NCBI RefSeq assembly: GCF_001708445.1
Contig: NZ_CP015637.1
Coordinates: forward strand, 310,001-374,000
Direction: 5' to 3'
Length of the DNA: 64,000 bases
Source: Pseudomonas fluorescens
GTDB taxonomy: Bacteria > Pseudomonadota > Gammaproteobacteria > Pseudomonadales > Pseudomonadaceae
The first letter of the stretch is position 1; each line of letters starts with the position of its first letter. Below are positions 31,528 through 40,179 of the stretch, piece after piece. Below the pieces are notes generated by a model. That model worked only from the letters and a program-made list of their open reading frames with translations, had not been told where the DNA came from and ran no database searches. Made by a program: the position numbers and the translations under genes.

Positions 31528-31595
31528 ACTCGGGTAACCAATGGAACTGGCAAGTTCCCTGCATTTGACGATGCGGTATCAACGGTCACCCGAGT
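31528..31595 (+). promoter_or_regulatory. Sigma-54-type promoter of phaC1 flanked by a 12-bp inverted repeat
   Basis: TGGCAAGTTCCCTGCA at 31548-31563 has GG and GC 10 bp apart and fits the -24/-12 consensus with two mismatches. Predicted start is near 31575, about 105 nt ahead of phaC1. ACTCGGGTAACC (31528-31539) and GGTCACCCGAGT (31584-31595) form an inverted repeat with one mismatch around it. A sigma-54 promoter ahead of phaC1 has been reported in P. aeruginosa. Confidence 0.6.
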
Positions 31596-31679
31596 CGCAG
31601 TACCTGGCTTGTGTTGTGTATCGAAAACTGGTGCGCAGCGGTACCCGGTACTCGTCTTTCGGACAATGGAGCGTCGTAG

Positions 31680-33359
31680 ATGAGTAACAAGAATAACGAT
31701 GACTTGAAACGCCAGGCCTCGGAAAACACCCTGGGGCTCAACCCGATCATCGCGTTACGTAAAAAGGATTTACTGGCCTCGGCCAAGATGGTGCTGACCC
31801 AAGCCATCAAGCAGCCGTTGCACAGCGTCAAGCACGTCGCCCATTTTGGCGTTGAATTGAAGAACGTGATGTTCGGCAAATCGCAGCTGCAACCCGAAAA
31901 CGATGACCGTCGCTTTCACGACCCGGCCTGGAGCCAGAACCCGCTGTACAAACGCTACCTGCAAACCTACCTGGCGTGGCGCAAGGAACTGCACGACTGG
32001 ATCGGCGACAGCAACCTGTCGGAACAGGACATCAGTCGCGGCCACTTCGTGATCAACCTGATGACCGAAGCCATGGCCCCCACCAACAGCGCGGCCAACC
32101 CGGCGGCAATCAAGCGCTTCTTCGAAACCGGCGGCAAGAGCCTGCTCGATGGCCTGTCCCACCTGGCCAAGGACATGGTGCATAACGGCGGCATGCCGAG
32201 CCAGGTCAACATGGGCGCCTTTGAAGTCGGCAAGAGCCTGGGCACCACCGAAGGCGCGGTAGTGTTTCGCAATGACGTACTGGAGCTGATCCAGTACAAG
32301 CCGATCACCGAGCAGGTGCATGAGCGCCCGTTGCTGGTGGTGCCGCCGCAGATCAACAAATTCTATGTGTTCGACCTGAGCCCGGATAAGAGTCTGGCGC
32401 GCTTCTGCCTGCGCAATGGCCAGCAGACCTTTATCGTCAGTTGGCGCAACCCGACCAAGGCCCAGCGCGAGTGGGGCCTGTCCACCTACATCGAGGCGCT
32501 CAAGGAAGCGGTGGACGTGGTCACGGCGATTACCGGCAGCAAAGACATCAACATGCTCGGCGCCTGCTCCGGCGGCATCACCTGCACCGCCCTGCTGGGC
32601 CACTACGCCGCGCTGGGTGAGAAGAAGGTCAACGCCCTGACCCTGCTGGTGAGCGTGCTGGACACCACCCTGGACACCCAGGTGGCGCTGTTCGTCGACG
32701 AGCAGACCCTGGAAGCGGCCAAGCGCCACTCCTACCAGGCCGGTGTGCTGGAAGGCCGCGACATGGCCAAGGTGTTTGCCTGGATGCGCCCCAACGACCT
32801 GATCTGGAACTATTGGGTCAATAACTACCTGTTGGGCAACGAGCCGCCGGTGTTCGACATCCTGTTCTGGAACAACGACACCACGCGCTTGCCCGCCGCG
32901 TTCCACGGCGATCTGATCGAATTGTTCAAGAACAACCCACTGGTACGCGCCAACGCCCTGGAAGTGTGCGGTACACCGATCGACCTCAAGCAGGTCACCG
33001 CCGACATCTACTCCCTGGCCGGCACCAACGACCACATCACGCCGTGGCAGTCCTGCTACAAGTCGGCGCAGCTGTTTGGCGGCAAAGTAGAGTTCGTGCT
33101 GTCCAGCAGCGGGCATATCCAGAGCATCCTCAACCCACCGGGCAACCCCAAGGCACGCTACCAGACCAGCGACAGCCTGGCGGGCAAGCCGCTTGAATGG
33201 CAGGAGAATGCGACCAAGCACACTGACTCGTGGTGGCTGCATTGGCAGGCGTGGCAGGCGGAAAGAGCGGGCAAGCTGAAGAAGGCTCCGACAACATTAG
33301 GCAATAAAACCTACGCCGCAGCAGAGGCGGCGCCAGGCACCTATGTGCACGAACGCTAG
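31680..33359 (+). CDS. phaC1: Class II poly(3-hydroxyalkanoate) synthase 1
   Basis: 559 aa, the standard length. Polymerises medium-chain (R)-3-hydroxyacyl-CoA into PHA at the granule surface. The lipase-like box GACSGG carries the catalytic Cys at residue 296. The Asp is in SLAGTNDHITPW and the His in SSSGHIQSILNPPGNPKA. First gene of phaC1-phaZ-phaC2-phaD. A REPIN after it separates it from phaZ. Confidence 0.98.
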   Translation: MSNKNNDDLKRQASENTLGLNPIIALRKKDLLASAKMVLTQAIKQPLHSVKHVAHFGVELKNVMFGKSQLQPENDDRRFHDPAWSQNPLYKRYLQTYLAWRKELHDWIGDSNLSEQDISRGHFVINLMTEAMAPTNSAANPAAIKRFFETGGKSLLDGLSHLAKDMVHNGGMPSQVNMGAFEVGKSLGTTEGAVVFRNDVLELIQYKPITEQVHERPLLVVPPQINKFYVFDLSPDKSLARFCLRNGQQTFIVSWRNPTKAQREWGLSTYIEALKEAVDVVTAITGSKDINMLGACSGGITCTALLGHYAALGEKKVNALTLLVSVLDTTLDTQVALFVDEQTLEAAKRHSYQAGVLEGRDMAKVFAWMRPNDLIWNYWVNNYLLGNEPPVFDILFWNNDTTRLPAAFHGDLIELFKNNPLVRANALEVCGTPIDLKQVTADIYSLAGTNDHITPWQSCYKSAQLFGGKVEFVLSSSGHIQSILNPPGNPKARYQTSDSLAGKPLEWQENATKHTDSWWLHWQAWQAERAGKLKKAPTTLGNKTYAAAEAAPGTYVHER

Positions 33360-33375
33360 ATTGAAATGCGTTCAA

Positions 33376-33466
33376 ATGTGGGAGGGGGGCTTGCCCCCGA
33401 TAGCGGTGGACCAGTTGATCCTGTGGTGACTGATACACCGCCATCGGGGGCTAGCCCCCTCCCACA
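33376..33466. repeat. REPIN, copy 5 (diverged)
   Basis: Same family, but the left arm has one extra G (GGAGGGGGGC) and the right arm reads GGGGGCTAGCCCCC rather than GGGGGCAAGCCCCC. It lies inside the pha operon between phaC1 and phaZ and may raise the phaC1:phaZ mRNA ratio. Confidence 0.92.
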
Positions 33467-33506
33467 CTGACCTCACTCGGACTGCAATACTTCACAGGGC
33501 TTGAGC

Positions 33507-34352
33507 ATGCCGCAACCGTTCATCTTCCGTACCATCGACCTGGATGGCCAGACCATCCGCACGGCGGTACGCCCGGGCAAGCCCCACTTGACACCGTTGC
33601 TGATCTTCAACGGCATCGGCGCCAACCTTGAGCTGGTGTTTCCGTTCGTCCAGGCCCTGGACCCGGACCTGGAAGTGATTGCCTTCGATGTGCCAGGGGT
33701 GGGCGGTTCGTCCACGCCCAAACGGCCGTATCGTTTCCCTGGCCTGGCCAAGCTCACCGCGCGCATGCTCGATTACCTGGATTATGGCCAGGTGAATGTG
33801 GTGGGTGTGTCCTGGGGCGGCGCACTGGCGCAGCAATTTGCCTATGACTACCCGGAGCGTTGCAAGAAGCTGATCCTCGCTGCCACCGCCGCCGGTGCGG
33901 TGATGGTGCCGGGCAAGCCGAAAGTGTTGTGGCTGATGGCCAGCCCCCGGCGGTATATCCAACCGTCCCACGTGGTGCGCATTGCGCCGATGATTTATGG
34001 CGGCTCGTTCCGCCGCGACTCGAAACTGGCCGCCGAGCACGCCAGCAAAGTGCGCTCGGCCGGCAAGCTGGGCTACTACTGGCAACTGTTCGCGGGGCTG
34101 GGCTGGACCAGCATCCACTGGCTGCACAAGATCCGCCAGCCGACCCTGGTGCTGGCCGGGGACGACGACCCGCTGATCCCGCTGGTCAACATGCGCATGC
34201 TGGCCTGGCGCATTCCCAACGCACAGTTGCACATCATCGATGACGGCCACCTGTTCCTGATCACCCGGGCTGAAGCCGTGGCACCGATCATCATGAAATT
34301 TCTCGAGGAGGAGCGCATGCGGGCCGTGATTCACCCGCGACCAGCGGTGTAA
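33507..34352 (+). CDS. phaZ: Intracellular PHA depolymerase
   Basis: 281 aa, alpha/beta hydrolase that mobilises stored PHA. I chose ATG 33507 (MPQPFIFRTIDLDGQ) over TTG 33501 because it places the GVSWGG nucleophile Ser at residue 102, the position known for P. putida PhaZ. The oxyanion segment LIFNGIGANLEL, the Asp in LAGDDDPLIPL and the His in HIIDDGHLFLI complete the site. Lies between the two synthases, as in other mcl-PHA producers. Confidence 0.96.
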   Translation: MPQPFIFRTIDLDGQTIRTAVRPGKPHLTPLLIFNGIGANLELVFPFVQALDPDLEVIAFDVPGVGGSSTPKRPYRFPGLAKLTARMLDYLDYGQVNVVGVSWGGALAQQFAYDYPERCKKLILAATAAGAVMVPGKPKVLWLMASPRRYIQPSHVVRIAPMIYGGSFRRDSKLAAEHASKVRSAGKLGYYWQLFAGLGWTSIHWLHKIRQPTLVLAGDDDPLIPLVNMRMLAWRIPNAQLHIIDDGHLFLITRAEAVAPIIMKFLEEERMRAVIHPRPAV

Positions 34353-34440
34353 GGACCACACCGCCGCGCAACTTGCCGAGAACCGACTATGGTTCTGAAT
34401 TGGCGTGCCTGTTGATGGCTTGACGAAGGAGTGTTGGCTC

Positions 34441-36123
34441 ATGCGAGAAAGACCCGTGACGAACCCGGCGCCCACCCCCGCCGCGTTCATCAACGCGCAA
34501 AACGCGATCACCGGCCTGCACGGTCGGGATTTGCTGTCGACCCTGCGCAGCGTTGCCGCCCACGGTTGGCGTAACCCCCTGCATACCGCCCGTCACGCCC
34601 TGGCCCTGGGCGGTCAGTTGGGGCGCGTGCTGCTGGGTGAGACCGTGCATGAGCCCAACCCGCGCGACAGCCGCTTCACGGACCCGACCTGGACGCTCAA
34701 CCCCTTCTACCGGCGCAGCCTGCAGGCCTATCTGAGTTGGCAGAAAGAAGTCCGCCACTGGATCGACGACAGCACCCTGAGCAGCGACGACCGGGCCCGT
34801 GCGCACTTTGCCTTCTCGCTGCTCAACGACGCCGTCTCCCCCTCCAACACCCTGCTCAACCCGCTGGCCGTCAAGGAGTTGCTCAACTCCGGCGGCAACA
34901 GCGTGGTGCGCGGCGTGAGCAACCTGCTCGACGACCTGCTGCACAACAACGGCCTGCCGCGCCAGGTGACCAAGCAGGCGTTCGAAGTCGGCAAGACCGT
35001 GGCCACGACCCCAGGCTCGGTGGTGTTTCGCAATGAGCTGCTGGAGCTGATCCAGTACAAACCCATGAGCGAAAAACAGTACGCCAAGCCGCTGCTGATC
35101 GTGCCGCCGCAAATCAACAAGTACTACATTTTCGACCTGAGCCCGGCCAACAGCTTTGTGCAATACGCACTGAAGAACAGCCTGCAAACCTTTATCGTCA
35201 GTTGGCGCAACCCGGATGTGCGTCATCGCGAATGGGGCTTGTCCACGTATGTGGCGGCGCTGGAGGAAGCGCTCAACGTCTGCCGGGCCATCACCGGTGC
35301 CCGCGAAGTCAACCTGATGGGCGCCTGCGCCGGGGGCCTGACCATTGCCGCCCTGCAAGGCCATTTGCAGGCCAAGCGCCAGTTGCGGCGCATCTCCAGC
35401 GCCAGCTACCTGGTGAGCCTGCTGGACAGCCAGATTGACAGCCCCGCCACCCTGTTCGCCGACGAACAAACCCTCGAAGCCGCCAAGCGCCGTTCCTACC
35501 AGCAAGGCGTGCTCGAGGGCCGCGACATGGCCAAGGTGTTCGCCTGGATGCGTCCCAACGACCTGATCTGGAACTACTGGATCAATAATTACCTGCTGGG
35601 CAAGGAACCGCCGGCCTTCGACATCCTGTATTGGAACAACGACAACACGCGCCTGCCCGCCGCACTGCATGGCGACCTGCTGGACTTCTTCAAGCACAAC
35701 CCCCTGAGCCACCCCGGTGGCCTGGAGGTATGCGGCACGCCTATCGATTTGCAGAAGGTCACGGTGGACAGCTTCAGCGTGGCCGGGATCAACGACCACA
35801 TCACGCCGTGGGACGCGGTGTACCGCTCCACCCAGTTGCTCGGCGGCGACCGGCGCTTCGTGCTGTCCAACAGCGGGCATATCCAGAGCATCCTCAACCC
35901 GCCGGGTAACCCCAAGGCCAACTATGTCGAGAACCCCAAGCTGAGCAGCGACCCACGGGCCTGGTACTACGACGCCAATCACGTCGAGGGCAGTTGGTGG
36001 CCGCAGTGGCTGGAGTGGATCCAGCAACGCTCAGGCGTACAGCGCGAAACCCTCACCGCCCTGGGCAACCAGAATTACCCACCGATGGAAGCGGCGCCGG
36101 GCACTTACGTGCGCGTGCGCTGA
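34441..36123 (+). CDS. phaC2: Class II poly(3-hydroxyalkanoate) synthase 2
   Basis: 560 aa, started at ATG 34441 (MRERPVTNPAPTPAAF). This puts the catalytic Cys of GACAGG at residue 296, as in PhaC1, and matches the family start. Asp in VAGINDHITPW and His in SNSGHIQSILNPPGNPKA are conserved. Clearly paralogous to phaC1 along its whole length. Confidence 0.97.
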   Translation: MRERPVTNPAPTPAAFINAQNAITGLHGRDLLSTLRSVAAHGWRNPLHTARHALALGGQLGRVLLGETVHEPNPRDSRFTDPTWTLNPFYRRSLQAYLSWQKEVRHWIDDSTLSSDDRARAHFAFSLLNDAVSPSNTLLNPLAVKELLNSGGNSVVRGVSNLLDDLLHNNGLPRQVTKQAFEVGKTVATTPGSVVFRNELLELIQYKPMSEKQYAKPLLIVPPQINKYYIFDLSPANSFVQYALKNSLQTFIVSWRNPDVRHREWGLSTYVAALEEALNVCRAITGAREVNLMGACAGGLTIAALQGHLQAKRQLRRISSASYLVSLLDSQIDSPATLFADEQTLEAAKRRSYQQGVLEGRDMAKVFAWMRPNDLIWNYWINNYLLGKEPPAFDILYWNNDNTRLPAALHGDLLDFFKHNPLSHPGGLEVCGTPIDLQKVTVDSFSVAGINDHITPWDAVYRSTQLLGGDRRFVLSNSGHIQSILNPPGNPKANYVENPKLSSDPRAWYYDANHVEGSWWPQWLEWIQQRSGVQRETLTALGNQNYPPMEAAPGTYVRVR

Positions 36124-36150
36124 GCTCAACGATCACATTAAGAAGACTGG

Positions 36151-36771
36151 ATGAAGACCCGCGACCGTATCCTTGAATGCGCCCTGCAGCTGTTCAACCA
36201 GAAGGGCGAACCGAACGTGTCGACCATGGAGGTGGCCAATGAAATGGGGATCAGCCCCGGCAACCTCTACTACCACTTCCATGGCAAGGAGCCACTGGTG
36301 CTCGGGTTGTTCGAGCGCTTCCAGAGTGAGCTGATGCCCCTGCTCGACCCACCGGCAGACGCCCAACTGGAAGCCGAGGACTATTGGCTGTTCCTGCACT
36401 TGATCATCGAGCATATGGCTCACTACCGGTTTTTGTTCCAGGATCTGTCAAACCTGGCGGGGCGCCTGCCGAAACTGGCCAAGGGCATTCGCAACCTGCT
36501 CACCGCGCTCAAGCGCACCCTTGCATCGCTGCTTGCGCACTTGAAGGCTGCGGGGCAATTGGTCAGCGATACCCAGGCGCTGGGGCAATTAGTGGAACAG
36601 ATCACCATGACCCTGCTGTTCTCCCTGGACTATCAACGGATTCTCGATCGTGAAGGGGAGGTACGGGTGGTGATATATCAAATCATGATGCTGGTGGCCC
36701 CCCATCTGCTGCTACCGACACGACAGGCGACCGAGCGGTTGGCGCTGCGTTATCTGGAGGATGCGGTTTAA
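36151..36771 (+). CDS. phaD: TetR-family regulator of the pha genes
   Basis: 206 aa. N-terminal helix-turn-helix (RDRILECALQLFNQKGEPNVSTMEVANEMGISPGNLYYHFHGKEPLV, about 4-50) and a ligand-binding C-terminal domain. In P. putida PhaD activates phaC1 and phaI transcription and responds to a fatty-acyl metabolite. Starts 27 bp after phaC2. Converges with the response-regulator gene, leaving only 17 bp between stops. Confidence 0.95.
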   Translation: MKTRDRILECALQLFNQKGEPNVSTMEVANEMGISPGNLYYHFHGKEPLVLGLFERFQSELMPLLDPPADAQLEAEDYWLFLHLIIEHMAHYRFLFQDLSNLAGRLPKLAKGIRNLLTALKRTLASLLAHLKAAGQLVSDTQALGQLVEQITMTLLFSLDYQRILDREGEVRVVIYQIMMLVAPHLLLPTRQATERLALRYLEDAV

Positions 36772-36788
36772 CGGAGTGTCCAATACGG

Positions 36789-37484
36789 TCAGCCAAACTC
36801 CCCGAACTGCTGGGTAAACCTGAACAGTTCGCTGTCGCTCTTGATGCCCAACTTTCGATACGCCGATTGTTTTTGTGTACTGATCGTACTGACGCTGCGC
36901 GAGAACTTTGCCGCGATTGAATTCACAGACATCCCATCCAGAAAACACCGCAGAACTTCCTGCTCTTTTGGCGTAAGGCAGGCGTTCAACCATGACGAAG
37001 TTGAAAACTCCATGTTCGACGGTTTATGGGCAACATCAATAAGTGATTGCATACCCTGCAACGCTGGCATCATGCAGGGGTGCAGATAAATACGCCCCTG
37101 GGCCACCGTTCGAATCGCCGTAACCAACTCGCTCATGTTCTGGGTTTTGCCCAGTACCCCCCAACAACCTGCCTTCAAAGACATTGAAACAGTGGCGGGC
37201 GTGTAGTGCGAACATACAATCAAGGGCCTGCACTGGCGAAAACGTCGGTTCAACGTCTGGATCAAACTGAGGCCGTCGATTTCCGACGGTGCCAGAATAA
37301 AGTCCATGACCACCACATCCGCCGGCCGCAGGGTCAGCGCCTCCAATAATTGCTTCCCCGTGCCGAAGGAGCCGATCACACTGAGGTCGGCCTCTTTTCT
37401 CAAGCCCAACTCGATCCCCTGCCGAACCATCTCATGATCATCCAACAGAACGACGGTATATGGATTGGAACTTGAAGTCGGCAT
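36789..37484 (-). CDS. Orphan NarL/FixJ-type response regulator
   Basis: 231 aa, started at ATG 37482-37484 (MPTSSSNPYTVVLLDDHEMVRQG). Receiver domain: acidic pair DD near residue 14, phospho-acceptor Asp in VVVMDFIL, Ser in VCSHY, Lys in VLGKTQN. LuxR-type DNA-binding domain: CLTPKEQEVLRCFLDGMSV and the helix-turn-helix SIAAKFSRSVSTISTQKQSA. No sensor kinase gene is nearby. It is divergent from the fimbrial operon and probably controls it (inference). GC content and codon use look lower than in the flanking pha genes. Confidence 0.9.
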   Translation of the reverse strand: MPTSSSNPYTVVLLDDHEMVRQGIELGLRKEADLSVIGSFGTGKQLLEALTLRPADVVVMDFILAPSEIDGLSLIQTLNRRFRQCRPLIVCSHYTPATVSMSLKAGCWGVLGKTQNMSELVTAIRTVAQGRIYLHPCMMPALQGMQSLIDVAHKPSNMEFSTSSWLNACLTPKEQEVLRCFLDGMSVNSIAAKFSRSVSTISTQKQSAYRKLGIKSDSELFRFTQQFGEFG

Positions 37485-37832
37485 AAAGATACCCGCATGA
37501 ATAAATGCAGCATCGAACCCACAATCACCCATTGTTTCTAGCCCGGTATAGCCCAGCCATGCACAGGGTTCAATACAGGCACGCAATAAGCCCCGCCACT
37601 TCCTACAGAAACAACTGAAAGAATATTCCCAATAGAACAGTAAAAAACCAAATTACAGCCGAAAAAAAATTTAACTAAAACAGCATGCTTTCGAACAATT
37701 TCGAACTAAAACTCGTCACGCTTCTATAGAAGTCATTCACGTTTAGATACAAATTACAGCCACCCGCCACTCAACACATGCTGTGTTTCAACCCGTGGCT
37801 GGCAACACCTGTCATTCATCAGTGGAAATGTC
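37485..37832. promoter_or_regulatory. AT-rich divergent regulatory region of the fimbrial island, with direct repeats
   Basis: About 350 bases without a gene. The 12-bp sequence CAAATTACAGCC occurs twice (37649-37660 and 37750-37761). Between them TTTCGAAC occurs twice at 10-bp phase (37689-37696 and 37699-37706), each with a TTCGAA palindrome. These are likely protein-binding sites controlling the divergent regulator gene and the fimbrial operon. The regulator is unknown, though the adjacent response regulator is the first candidate. Confidence 0.55.
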
Positions 37833-38411
37833 ATGAACGTAAATGTTTTATCTACTGTCGCGGCCGCATTGGCCTTGACTGTTGCTGTATCACACTGCGC
37901 GCACGCTGCAGATGGCGTTATGAACTTCAGCGGCCTGGTCACCGATGTGACTTGCACGGTCGAGGGTGCGGCACCGGGCACCGGGGCTGTGGTCAAGGAC
38001 GTCAACCTGGGCGGGGTTTCTGCCGCGCGCTTGGCGAAACCGGGTGATCGCGCCAACCTCACAGGCTTCACCATTCGCATTGGCGCGCCTGGCGAAGGCA
38101 GCTGCACCAACGGTCGCACCGCCATGGTTGCATTCGATCCCACCAGCCCCGCCATTGATGTGGCGACCGGCCGTTTGAACATCGATGGCCATGATGACCC
38201 GTCCGACACAACCAATGCCAAGAACGTACAGGTTGAAGTGACTAAACGCGATGGCTCGCCCCTGAACGTATACACCGAAAAATCTGAAGGCGTGGTAATC
38301 GCCGACAACCAGGCATTGATCCCACTGGCCGCACAAATGTATGCCAGCGGCGCGTCCACTGAAGGTACGGTCAAGACTCGGGTCGGCTTTACGATCGTGT
38401 ACGCCGATTAA
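37833..38411 (+). CDS. Chaperone-usher major fimbrial subunit
   Basis: 192 aa. Signal peptide MNVNVLSTVAAALALTVAVSHCAHA. The mature pilin has an N-terminal donor-strand region (DGVMNFSGLVTDVTCTVEG) with the conserved first Cys. The second Cys is in GEGSCTNGR, and a C-terminal beta-strand ends in TRVGFTIVYAD with the usual penultimate Tyr/aliphatic pattern. First gene of the operon, so probably the abundant rod subunit. Confidence 0.9.
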   Translation: MNVNVLSTVAAALALTVAVSHCAHAADGVMNFSGLVTDVTCTVEGAAPGTGAVVKDVNLGGVSAARLAKPGDRANLTGFTIRIGAPGEGSCTNGRTAMVAFDPTSPAIDVATGRLNIDGHDDPSDTTNAKNVQVEVTKRDGSPLNVYTEKSEGVVIADNQALIPLAAQMYASGASTEGTVKTRVGFTIVYAD

Positions 38412-38479
38412 GGTGTGTAGACAACGGACCTGCAGCCGTCAGGCAGGTCCTCCCCTGACCCGAAGAGACCTCTGACACC

Positions 38480-39256
38480 ATGAAAAGAATGGTCTGCCTC
38501 GCATTTGTAGCCTGTGGATTTGGGTTGCTCCCACCGCTGGCGCCCCCAGCCCATGCCGGCGTGATTATTTACGGTACCCGCGTGATCTTCCCGGCGGAAC
38601 AACGAGAGGTCGTCGTGCGCCTGGAAAACAAGGGAGACCGTCCGGCGCTGGTGCAATCCTGGCTGGATACGGGCAATCCACACTCAACACCGAGCACAAC
38701 GCAAACGCCGTTCACCCTTTCGCCGCCGATCTTCCGCATTGAGCCGCATCAGCAACAGGCGTTGCGCCTACGCTACTCCGGCGAACCAGCACCTGCCGAT
38801 CGCGAAAGCCTGTACTGGCTGAATGTGCTGGAAGTACCGCCGCGCACCGCCAATACCGAACAAAACAACCAGATCGAACTGGCGTTCCGTACCCGCGTGC
38901 GCGTGTTCCTGCGGCCCGATGCATTGCCCTACCCGGTGAGCAGCGCCCCATCAAAACTGCAATGGGCACTGGTGGCCCACGAGCAGGGCTATGCGCTGCA
39001 AGCGACCAACCTGACGCCCTACCATATCTCCTTGACCTCGGTTGACTTGCTGAGCGGCGGCAAACGCTTCAGCAAAGCGGCAAACAAGGATGCCAACGAT
39101 GGCCTGCTCATGCCGGCCGGTGACATCAAATTGTTTGCACTGCCGCTGCTGCGCAGTCGCCCCAACGATGTGGCAGAAGTCGAGTTCACCAGCGTCAGTG
39201 ACTTCGGTGCCCGCGTGCGCCACTCGGCCCCCCTTGCCCCTCCAGCCGCCAGATGA
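38480..39256 (+). CDS. Periplasmic fimbrial chaperone 1 (PapD-like)
   Basis: 258 aa. Signal peptide to about residue 27 (PPAHA), then two Ig-like domains. The G1 strand and chaperone signature region reads PPIFRIEPHQQQALRLRYSG and SLYWLNVLEVPPRT. The Arg8 equivalent is in IYGTRVIF. At the place of the second subunit-anchoring residue (Lys112 of PapD) it reads RVRVFLRP, with Arg in place of Lys. The stop overlaps the next chaperone by 4 bp. Confidence 0.9.
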   Translation: MKRMVCLAFVACGFGLLPPLAPPAHAGVIIYGTRVIFPAEQREVVVRLENKGDRPALVQSWLDTGNPHSTPSTTQTPFTLSPPIFRIEPHQQQALRLRYSGEPAPADRESLYWLNVLEVPPRTANTEQNNQIELAFRTRVRVFLRPDALPYPVSSAPSKLQWALVAHEQGYALQATNLTPYHISLTSVDLLSGGKRFSKAANKDANDGLLMPAGDIKLFALPLLRSRPNDVAEVEFTSVSDFGARVRHSAPLAPPAAR

Positions 39257-40032
39257 ATACCCAGATGAACGCGCGCTCCATTTCATACTTGTCAGTCAAG
39301 TTCATGGCCTTGGTTTTCGTGCTGTCGGGCAGCACTGCCGCACACGCGAGTGTTGTCATCGACAACACCCGTATTGTCTACCCGCAGCACGCCAAGGAGG
39401 TGACGGTCAGGCTTGAAAGCAAGAATCAGGCACCGGTGTTGATCCAGGCCTGGCTGGACAAGGGCGACGAGCACTCGACACCGGACCTGACCGGCATTCC
39501 TTTTATTGCCACCCCTCCCATTTTTCGTATGGAGCCAGGCAAACAACAGGTCATGCGCCTGGCGTATACGGGAGAGGCCTTGCCGTCGGCCCAGGAAAGC
39601 CTGTTTTGGTTCAATGTGCTCGAGGTACCCGCCCAATCGCAAGGCCCCGAACACAGCAACCAGTTGCAGCTCGCCTTCCGCTCTCGGATCAAGCTGTTTT
39701 TCCGTCCGCCCAACCTGCCTTACGGCGCCGACGCCGCACCCGGAAAACTGCAATGGCGTCGCGAATTGACCGAGCAAGGCCAAGTCCTGGAAGTCTATAA
39801 CCCCACGCCTTACTACGTGACATTCGAACAGGTCCAACTGCTCGAGGCCCAGCACGGCCCTACCCACCAGGCCTCCACCTCAGGCACCGCGAATATGGTG
39901 ATGCCCGGCGGTCGCAGCCGTTTTGAACTGCCCAACCTCAAGTCGCCGCCAGGCAACGCGGCAACCGTGGAGTTTCAGACGCTGGATGACTTCGGAGTAA
40001 CGGTCTCTCACCGCGCCAAGGTCTCCACATGA
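39253..40032 (+). CDS. Periplasmic fimbrial chaperone 2 (PapD-like)
   Basis: 259 aa. Signal peptide ending ...STAAHA; the mature chain starts SVVIDNTRIVYPQHAKEV. Core motifs PPIFRMEPGKQQVMRLAYTG, SLFWFNVLEVPA and RIKLFFRP keep the canonical Arg and Lys anchoring residues. Paralogue of the preceding chaperone along its full length, so a tandem duplication, now well diverged. Confidence 0.9.
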   Translation: MNTQMNARSISYLSVKFMALVFVLSGSTAAHASVVIDNTRIVYPQHAKEVTVRLESKNQAPVLIQAWLDKGDEHSTPDLTGIPFIATPPIFRMEPGKQQVMRLAYTGEALPSAQESLFWFNVLEVPAQSQGPEHSNQLQLAFRSRIKLFFRPPNLPYGADAAPGKLQWRRELTEQGQVLEVYNPTPYYVTFEQVQLLEAQHGPTHQASTSGTANMVMPGGRSRFELPNLKSPPGNAATVEFQTLDDFGVTVSHRAKVST

Positions 40033-40179
40033 CCACCTGACGCCGCCGCCTCACGAGCCGCCATCGCCTGGAGGGTCACGCAGCTCACTTCATTACCTAC
40101 GTTCGGTTGATGCCCATTGTTCAGGGCAGGGCTTCCCTTTGCCCACATTCGGACAGCACCTTTTTTGAGAATGCCAAAC

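Noticed and set aside
18293..37637. pilM considered as a pseudogene
   Set aside because: Despite the missing block, the frame is open, both termini are conserved and the ATGA coupling with pilN is kept. It is reported as a reduced gene at 17637-18293 (the start given in this entry is a coordinate slip for 17637).
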